From an uncultured Ruminococcus sp. (GTDB lineage Bacteria > Bacillota > Clostridia > Lachnospirales > Lachnospiraceae), in contig CAJFQC010000021.1 in assembly GCA_904418845.1 (NCBI GenBank), positions 1 to 42,683 on the forward strand: DNA of 42,683 nt, read 5' to 3'. Below the pieces are notes generated by a model that worked only from the letters and a program-made list of their open reading frames with translations, did not search any database and had not been told where the DNA came from. This document shows positions 39,709 to 42,683 of this stretch, piece after piece (the first letter of the stretch is position 1; every line of letters begins with the position of its first letter). The position numbers were made by a program, and so were the translations under genes.

Positions 39709-39966
39709 TTACAAATATTCTTTCAGCACCGTCTCCATAGCTTCACAAGCCGCTTCCTCGTCAGCGCCCCCTGCTTCCACCATAAGTTCATCCCCGCACT
39801 TTATTCCCATGGACATAAGCTCTGTCAGCTTTTTGGCATTCGCTTTCTTCCCCTCATAGGAAAAAATGATCTCCGCTCCGTATTTCTTTGCTTCTTTCGC
39901 TACGATTCCCGCGGGTCTTGCATGTATCCCCGCTCTGTCTTTGATCACATAGACAAACGATCTCAT
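39709..39966 (-). CDS. HPr-family phosphocarrier with Lys at position 46
   Basis: An 85-residue HPr-like protein. The phospho-His is His15 in AGIHARPAG, so EI could phosphorylate it and pass phosphate to PTS EIIA domains such as that at 33019-35232. At position 46, where Firmicute HPr has the regulatory Ser in NAKSIMG, it reads NAKKLTE with Lys46. It should not be a target of HPr kinase at that site. The start at 39966 follows GGGAGATGACCGT. It is likely a paralogue with the regulatory HPr elsewhere. It lies 19 bp upstream of ppa. Confidence 0.88.
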   Translation of the reverse strand: MRSFVYVIKDRAGIHARPAGIVAKEAKKYGAEIIFSYEGKKANAKKLTELMSMGIKCGDELMVEAGGADEEAACEAMETVLKEYL

Positions 39967-40043
39967 ACGGTCATCTCCCTTCTCCGGCGCGCCGGTTTCA
40001 TACTTTGATTTTACAACTTCCCGGGCTCTGCGTCCAGTCCTAA

Positions 40044-40099
40044 AAGACCTGCTCCGGCTTTGCAAATCGCAAATGTCTGCTTTCGCCGGAACAGGTCTT
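40044..40099 (-). terminator. Terminator of the alcohol dehydrogenase gene
   Basis: AAGACCTGTTCCGGC and GCCGGAGCAGGTCTT form a 15-bp stem with one wobble, with an internal GCAAA/TTTGC hairpin, followed on the minus strand by TTTAGG. It lies 64 bp after the fucO-type stop. Confidence 0.75.
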
Positions 40100-40163
40100 A
40101 TATACTTTTTTCTGTGTAAAATATGTCTCCGCTTGCCTTACCTGTTACATGTTGATGATCTTC

Positions 40164-41309
40164 TTACATGATTTTTCTGAACAGAGCTTTTAAGTCCTCC
40201 ACACTTGCTTCTTTGGGGTTGCCCGGAGCACATGCGTCCGCGTAAGCGGATTCCGCAAGGAACTGCAGATCTTCCTCTTTGACAGCCTCCAGCCTGGTCG
40301 GTATCCCAACATCAACAGAAAGCTGCTGAACCGCATCTACTGCCGCCTTTCTGTACTCTTCCACGGACATCTCGTCCACACCTTTTACTCCCATTGCCCT
40401 CGCAATCTCAAGATACTTCTCGCCTGTGCAGTCTGCGTTGTACGCCATAACGATCGGAAGCATCATCGCACACGCGACGCCGTGCGGTGTATCATAGACT
40501 GCTCCCAGCGTGTGTGCCATAGAGTGAGCGATGCCGAGCCCTACATTGGAGAAGCCCATACCTGCTATGTACTGTCCAAGCGCCATTCCGTCCCTTCCCT
40601 CTTTTTCATTTGCAACAGCCCCTCTAAGGGATCTTGAAATGATCTCAATGGCTTTGAGATGGAACATGTCTGTCATCTCCCACGCCGCCTTTGTGGTATA
40701 TCCCTCGATCGCGTGCGTCAGAGCGTCCATTCCTGTTGAGGCCGTCAGATCCTTCGGCATGGAAGCCATCATATCCGGATCCACGATGGCAACGACCGGC
40801 ATATCGTGCGGGTCAACACATACAAATTTTCTTTTCTTCTCCACATCTGTGATCACATAGTTGATTGTAACCTCAGCGGCCGTTCCCGCTGTCGTCGGAA
40901 CTGCGATGATGGGCACACATGGATTTTTCGTCGGAGCCACACCTTCAAGGCTTCTTACATCTTCGAACTCCGGATTGGTGATGATGATGCCGATCGCCTT
41001 TGCTGTATCCATAGATGAGCCGCCGCCGATAGCAATGATATAATCCGCGCCCGCATCCTTAAATGCTTGTACGCCATGCTGCACATTTTCGATCGTCGGA
41101 TTTGCTTTGATATCAGAATAGACTTCATAAGCAAGTTTTTCATTATCAAGCACATCTGTAACTTTCCCTGTTACTCCGAATTTAATCAAATCAGGATCCG
41201 AGCATACAAATGCTTTCTTGAATGCCCTTGCCTTCACCTCCGCCGCGATCTCCTGAACTGCGCCTGCCCCATGGTAGGATGTCTCATTGAGCATGATTCT
41301 GTCTGCCAT
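40164..41309 (-). CDS. fucO: Iron-containing alcohol dehydrogenase, lactaldehyde reductase type
   Basis: Group III (Fe-dependent) NAD(H) oxidoreductase of 381 residues. GGGSSMDTAKAIG (about 96-108) binds the nucleotide. The iron ligands lie at DALTHAIEGY, IAHSMAHTLGA and DTPHGVACAMMLP, i.e. the Asp and three His residues of the family. It resembles FucO, which reduces lactaldehyde to 1,2-propanediol in fucose or rhamnose fermentation. Butanol- or other alcohol-dehydrogenase activity is an alternative. AAAGGAGAATTGATACA precedes the start. It is monocistronic. Confidence 0.9.
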   Translation of the reverse strand: MADRIMLNETSYHGAGAVQEIAAEVKARAFKKAFVCSDPDLIKFGVTGKVTDVLDNEKLAYEVYSDIKANPTIENVQHGVQAFKDAGADYIIAIGGGSSMDTAKAIGIIITNPEFEDVRSLEGVAPTKNPCVPIIAVPTTAGTAAEVTINYVITDVEKKRKFVCVDPHDMPVVAIVDPDMMASMPKDLTASTGMDALTHAIEGYTTKAAWEMTDMFHLKAIEIISRSLRGAVANEKEGRDGMALGQYIAGMGFSNVGLGIAHSMAHTLGAVYDTPHGVACAMMLPIVMAYNADCTGEKYLEIARAMGVKGVDEMSVEEYRKAAVDAVQQLSVDVGIPTRLEAVKEEDLQFLAESAYADACAPGNPKEASVEDLKALFRKIM

Positions 41310-41392
41310 TGTATCAATTCTCCTTTTCTCTTAAATTTGCACCGGGACCGGGTATGCTGCATCTCTGCCTGTCCCTTGCATCCACTGCTTAT

Positions 41393-41421
41393 ATTTTATC
41401 TCTCTTTTTTACTTTGCACAA
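41393..41421 (-). promoter_or_regulatory. Promoter of the alcohol dehydrogenase gene
   Basis: TTGTGC (41416-41421) and TAAAAT (41393-41398) are spaced 17 bp. The leader to the start codon is about 80 nt. Confidence 0.6.
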
Positions 41422-41478
41422 CCCAAAGTCGAATATTTATCCAATATCCGTCCTATTTGTCCAACATTTAACCCTCGT

Positions 41479-41883
41479 TTATTCTATGATCCTGATCTTT
41501 CTGTTTTCTGCGTCATATACAATAGAGAAAACAGCCGGCTTCTGTCCTATATCACTCTTTCTCAAATACACAGACATATACACCTGCCGCGGAAGATTCT
41601 TACAATCTCTCGAAAATCTTGTTGTGTAAAATGCATTGTCTTCATATTTACGCACTGTCTCTTCCGCAAAAACCTGCTCATCTTCTATCCTGTCCGCATT
41701 TGCCACGACAATCAGCATACACTCATCACCGTCTGTCCTGCTGCTCACCACATCCGGTATCCCCAAATGTTCCTGTTCCCACTGTGTATACGATCTCATA
41801 CTCCTGGAAAAGATGCATACTACAACAGTCAAAAAGATCAGTCCCGCACTTACCGCAATCATCCTTTTACTGACGCCTTCCAT
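41479..41883 (-). CDS. Hypothetical membrane-anchored protein
   Basis: A 134-residue protein that I do not recognise. One membrane helix lies at about 9-26 (IAVSAGLIFLTVVVCIF), followed by an extracellular domain with strands (ECMLIVVANADRIEDE, QVYMSVYLRKSDIGQK, AVFSIVYDAENRKIRI). One Cys in the helix and two outside occur. It stands just upstream of the alcohol dehydrogenase gene, without evident functional link, and is divergent from the XRE gene. Confidence 0.7.
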   Translation of the reverse strand: MEGVSKRMIAVSAGLIFLTVVVCIFSRSMRSYTQWEQEHLGIPDVVSSRTDGDECMLIVVANADRIEDEQVFAEETVRKYEDNAFYTTRFSRDCKNLPRQVYMSVYLRKSDIGQKPAVFSIVYDAENRKIRIIE

Positions 41884-41986
41884 ATTTGCCTCATTCCGTT
41901 ACATTTAACAGTCCTGCTTCTTTTGTATCACTTTTATAACCGATTATATCCCTCAACGAATTTAAAATCAATATAGAGTGGTGCAA

Positions 41987-42001
41987 AAAACGATACGTTT
42001 T
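41987..42001. promoter_or_regulatory. Candidate operator of the XRE regulator
   Basis: AAAACGATACGTTTT is an inverted repeat with 6-bp arms and a three-base centre, six bases before the ribosome site of the XRE gene. Autoregulation is inferred from position. Confidence 0.5.
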
Positions 42002-42020
42002 AAAATGGAGGAACAGATCT

Positions 42021-42266
42021 ATGCCAAAACCAAGGACTAAGACCGGACAGAAAAATCTGATCGCAGACAATCTCATTGAACTTAGGAAAAGAAATCACTT
42101 TTCCCAGAGAATGCTTGCTTACAAACTTCAACTGGCAGGCTACGACATGGATAAAAACGTTATCACAAGGATCGAGACGAACAAACGATATGTGACTGAT
42201 ATTGAACTCAAGGCGTTGTGCGAGGTATTCGGCGTCTCATATGAAGAACTGATCGAAGAGAAATAA
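42021..42266 (+). CDS. XRE-family (Cro/CI) transcriptional regulator
   Basis: An 81-residue DNA-binding protein formed by one helix-turn-helix domain. IADNLIELRKRNHFSQRMLAYKLQLAG at about residues 14-40 contains the HTH and VITRIETNKRYVTDIELKALCEVFGVSYEELI completes the domain. No extra domain is present. The start at 42021 follows TGGAGGAACAGATCT. It is monocistronic, with a terminator after it. The target is unknown beyond probable autoregulation. Confidence 0.9.
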   Translation: MPKPRTKTGQKNLIADNLIELRKRNHFSQRMLAYKLQLAGYDMDKNVITRIETNKRYVTDIELKALCEVFGVSYEELIEEK

Positions 42267-42299
42267 AGCCATACGTATGCAAATGTGCAGGAGACAAAG

Positions 42300-42345
42300 C
42301 AGGGCAAAGAATCGTAGCATTTATACGTTTCTTTGCCCTGTTCTA
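42300..42345 (+). terminator. Terminator of the XRE gene
   Basis: CAGGGCAAAGAA and TTCTTTGCCCTG form a 12-bp stem with inner CGTA/TACG, followed by TTCT. Confidence 0.75.
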
Positions 42346-42480
42346 TCTTAATTGCCGCATGTCTTGCCGTATAGGCTTCGCAGTATGCGCCTTGCCTGTG
42401 CCCCGACACCGGATTCCCCGGAATGTATGATAACCCAGACTCTAATCCCTGTCTGTTCATTCTGCTGTCTTTCAGCAGAA

Positions 42481-42514
42481 AAAACAACGCCCTGTTCCGA
42501 AGAACAGAGCGCTG
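42481..42514 (-). terminator. Terminator of the minus-strand gene at the right edge
   Basis: CGCTCTGTTC and GAACAGGGCG form a 10-bp stem with a four-base CGAA-type loop, followed on the minus strand by TTGTTTTTTCTG. It closes the gene whose stop is at 42563-42565. Confidence 0.8.
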
Positions 42515-42562
42515 GTCATTTTGAAATTATATCTGCTTTAGTATACGGTATATGTCTGCTTA

Positions 42563-42598
42563 TTAAGCGTTCTTTTTAGCGATAGCTGCCTGTGCAGA
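42563..42598 (-). CDS. C-terminal end of an unidentified minus-strand gene (partial)
   Basis: In the minus direction the frame ends AQAAIAKKNA and TAA, followed by a good terminator, so it looks like the 3' end of a real gene. Upstream of about 42598 the same frame becomes unlike protein (QRFHKKPHCFFLS) and hits a stop at about 42640. The gene is therefore probably interrupted by different sequence near 42598, or the window edge is misjoined. Too little is left to name it. Confidence 0.35.
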   Translation of the reverse strand, partial: SAQAAIAKKNA

Positions 42599-42683
42599 AA
42601 GGAAAAAACAATGGGGTTTTTTATGAAATCGCTGTTACTCTCATTCTCTTTCCTATGTAATGAGGAAATCTGCTCGATTTCCT
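42599..42683. other. Unexplained right-edge sequence ending in a hairpin
   Basis: After the break at about 42598 the last 85 bases contain ATG GGG TTT... preceded by AGAAAGGA, an open plus frame of about 24 codons to the window end, and AGGAAATC/GATTTCCT (8-bp arms) at 42663-42683. It could be the end of an inserted element or the start of a gene. The data do not decide. Confidence 0.3.

Noticed and set aside
1-42683. CRISPR arrays, rRNA genes, replication origin
   Set aside because: No regularly spaced repeats, rRNA segments or DnaA-box clusters were seen on reading through.

Overview
The window looks like a piece of chromosome from an anaerobic Firmicute of class Clostridia, most likely a Lachnospiraceae-type gut bacterium. 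The evidence is the ylxM-ffh-rpsP-khpA-rimM-trmD-rplS gene order, a small chorion-class high-cysteine protein, an RNHCP protein, GlcT/RAT control of a glucose-type PTS, FeoAB, sigma-A promoters with TTGACA/TATAAT boxes and strong AGGAGG ribosome sites. Almost everything reads on the minus strand. No rRNA operon, CRISPR array or complete transposase is present.

Layout, left to right. (1) 1-4373: the very edge carries what looks like the last codons of a site-specific recombinase. A MalG-type sugar permease is cut off beside it, suggesting an integrated element has split the gene. The rest of that sugar ABC cassette follows (MalF-type permease, a lipoprotein binding protein frameshifted in a run of eight G, and a LacI regulator). 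Both of its promoters share an ATAAACGCTT motif. (2) 4479-7410: an NSS-family sodium symporter, a DUF362 ferredoxin protein and a PaaI-type thioesterase. (3) 7443-17107: tRNA-Thr(CGU), an MscS channel and a long housekeeping cluster. In transcription order the cluster is ylxM, ffh, rpsP, khpA, rimM, trmD, rplS, a first signal peptidase I, rbgA, a second signal peptidase I, rnhB, yraN, pgeF. (4) 17183-20761: a subtilase, the high-cysteine protein, three small unknown genes, an RNHCP protein and a tiny transcription unit whose only well-placed ORF is six codons long.

(5) 20761-26802: a GNAT acetyltransferase, an unusual membrane protein with an EF-Tu domain-2-like tail, a YciA-type thioesterase preceded by a coupled mini-ORF, a TruA homologue with Glu for the catalytic Asp, FeoA/FeoB and a cytidylate-kinase-like protein. 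(6) 26961-31777: a Bce-type module (response regulator, histidine kinase, ATPase, FtsX-like permease); the kinase carries a frameshift near its N terminus. (7) 32109-35452: a PTS EIICBA with a readable RAT/terminator leader and its GlcT-like antiterminator. (8) 35507-41883: a GNAT-like protein, an SseB-type protein, undecaprenol/diacylglycerol kinase, an ABC1/UbiB kinase coupled to a phasin-like protein, pyrophosphatase, an HPr-like protein with Lys at position 46, a FucO-type alcohol dehydrogenase and an unknown membrane-anchored protein. (9) 42021-42683: a small XRE regulator with a probable operator, then the 3' end of another minus-strand gene running into an unexplained right edge.

The clearest physiological theme is carbohydrate uptake and its control (ABC plus LacI, PTS plus GlcT, HPr-like protein, FucO). 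No wholly new multi-gene system stands out. The most interesting items are the element junction at the left edge, the two homopolymer frameshifts in surface or sensor genes, the TruA and HPr variants, the membrane protein with a translation-factor-like barrel, and several small ORFs and structured intergenic elements.
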